Shown here: positions 63,891 to 64,000 of the stretch, one piece after another
Layout of the letters: every line of letters begins with the position of its first letter
Numbering within the stretch: the stretch's first letter is position 1
Origin: Petroclostridium sp. X23
Lineage (GTDB): Bacteria; Bacillota; Clostridia; SK-Y3
Direction of reading: 5' to 3'
DNA length: 64,000 nucleotides
NCBI RefSeq assembly: GCF_030013905.1
Contig: NZ_CP124862.1
Coordinates: 2,483,051-2,547,050 of the forward strand
The notes under the pieces: model-generated
Database searches by the model: none
What the model was told of the DNA's origin: nothing
What the model saw: only the letters and a program-made list of their open reading frames with translations
Made by a program: the position numbers and the translations under genes

Positions 63891-64000
63891 TCTTTTCGAG
63901 AGGCTATAAAGAAAACTCTTTCGCCATCATCCTCCGGTTTTTCAAAGCAGAACGGTTCATATACATCAAGCAATTTCATCCCCGATGCTAGTAAACATTT
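63887..64000 (-). CDS. C-terminal end of a class I SAM methyltransferase-like protein (5' end outside window)
   Basis: The minus strand carries an open frame from the window edge to a TGA at 63887-63889. The last residues read LLASGMKLLDVYEP then FCFEKPEDDGERVFFIASR, matching the usual 'GF.LL.VYD.F.F..P..DSERIFFVA' tail of clostridial SAM-dependent methyltransferases. Only about 37 residues are visible, so the call is tentative. Confidence 0.6.
   Translation of the reverse strand, partial: KCLLASGMKLLDVYEPFCFEKPEDDGERVFFIASRKD

Overview
The window reads as chromosomal DNA from a low-GC, anaerobic, probably cellulolytic member of the Clostridia. The evidence is an SLH-anchored cell-wall protein, a dockerin-like lipoprotein, clostridial AGGAGG-type ribosome binding sites, a stressosome module and CCA-encoding tRNA genes. 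Species cannot be fixed from the sequence alone. No database search was run; all family calls are from motifs read directly.

Layout. 0-5.3 kb: the end of a LacI-type regulator, a YfcC-type carboxylate/amino-acid carrier, and an operon of a small membrane protein, a zinc-ribbon membrane protein and an SPFH/zinc-ribbon protein. 5.7-17.1 kb: surface proteins, namely a 2653-residue SLH protein with eight near-identical 600-bp repeats, a TetR regulator, and an RCC1-propeller/SLH protein. 17.2-21.7 kb: an operon of three lipoproteins (one with a dockerin-like pair) and a DUF1508 protein. 21.9-25.2 kb: a 7TM histidine kinase facing a NarL-type response regulator that is co-transcribed with a PAS sensor lacking an ATPase domain.

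26.2-59.6 kb: one almost unbroken minus-strand run of signalling genes. It has a complete chemosensory core (CheA with two HPt domains, CheB, CheR, two triple-CheW scaffolds, a soluble MCP with two signalling tips, three CheX-type phosphatases, seven stand-alone receiver proteins, a ParA-type ATPase and a HEAT-repeat protein). Interleaved are a stressosome (RsbR, RsbS, RsbT and an RsbT-PP2C fusion), an HPt-STAS protein that may bridge the two, three histidine kinases, a cobalamin-binding protein with a W-x9-EH photoreceptor-like motif, and two c-di-GMP enzymes. No flagellar genes and no sigma factor are present, so the output is more likely c-di-GMP and protein-protein switching than swimming.

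This run lies between two perfect 49-bp direct repeats. One is the 3' part of an intact tRNA-Cys gene (61.5 kb), starting at the anticodon arm; the other is an orphan copy at 25.9 kb. This is the geometry left by tRNA-targeted integration. Three decayed transposase fragments and a broken REC-GGDEF gene sit at the right border. I infer that the 35.6-kb segment is, or derives from, a genomic island; no integrase is visible. To the right are a five-gene tRNA operon (Val, Asp, Phe, Gly, Cys), hslO, a cold-shock gene and the end of a methyltransferase-like gene.
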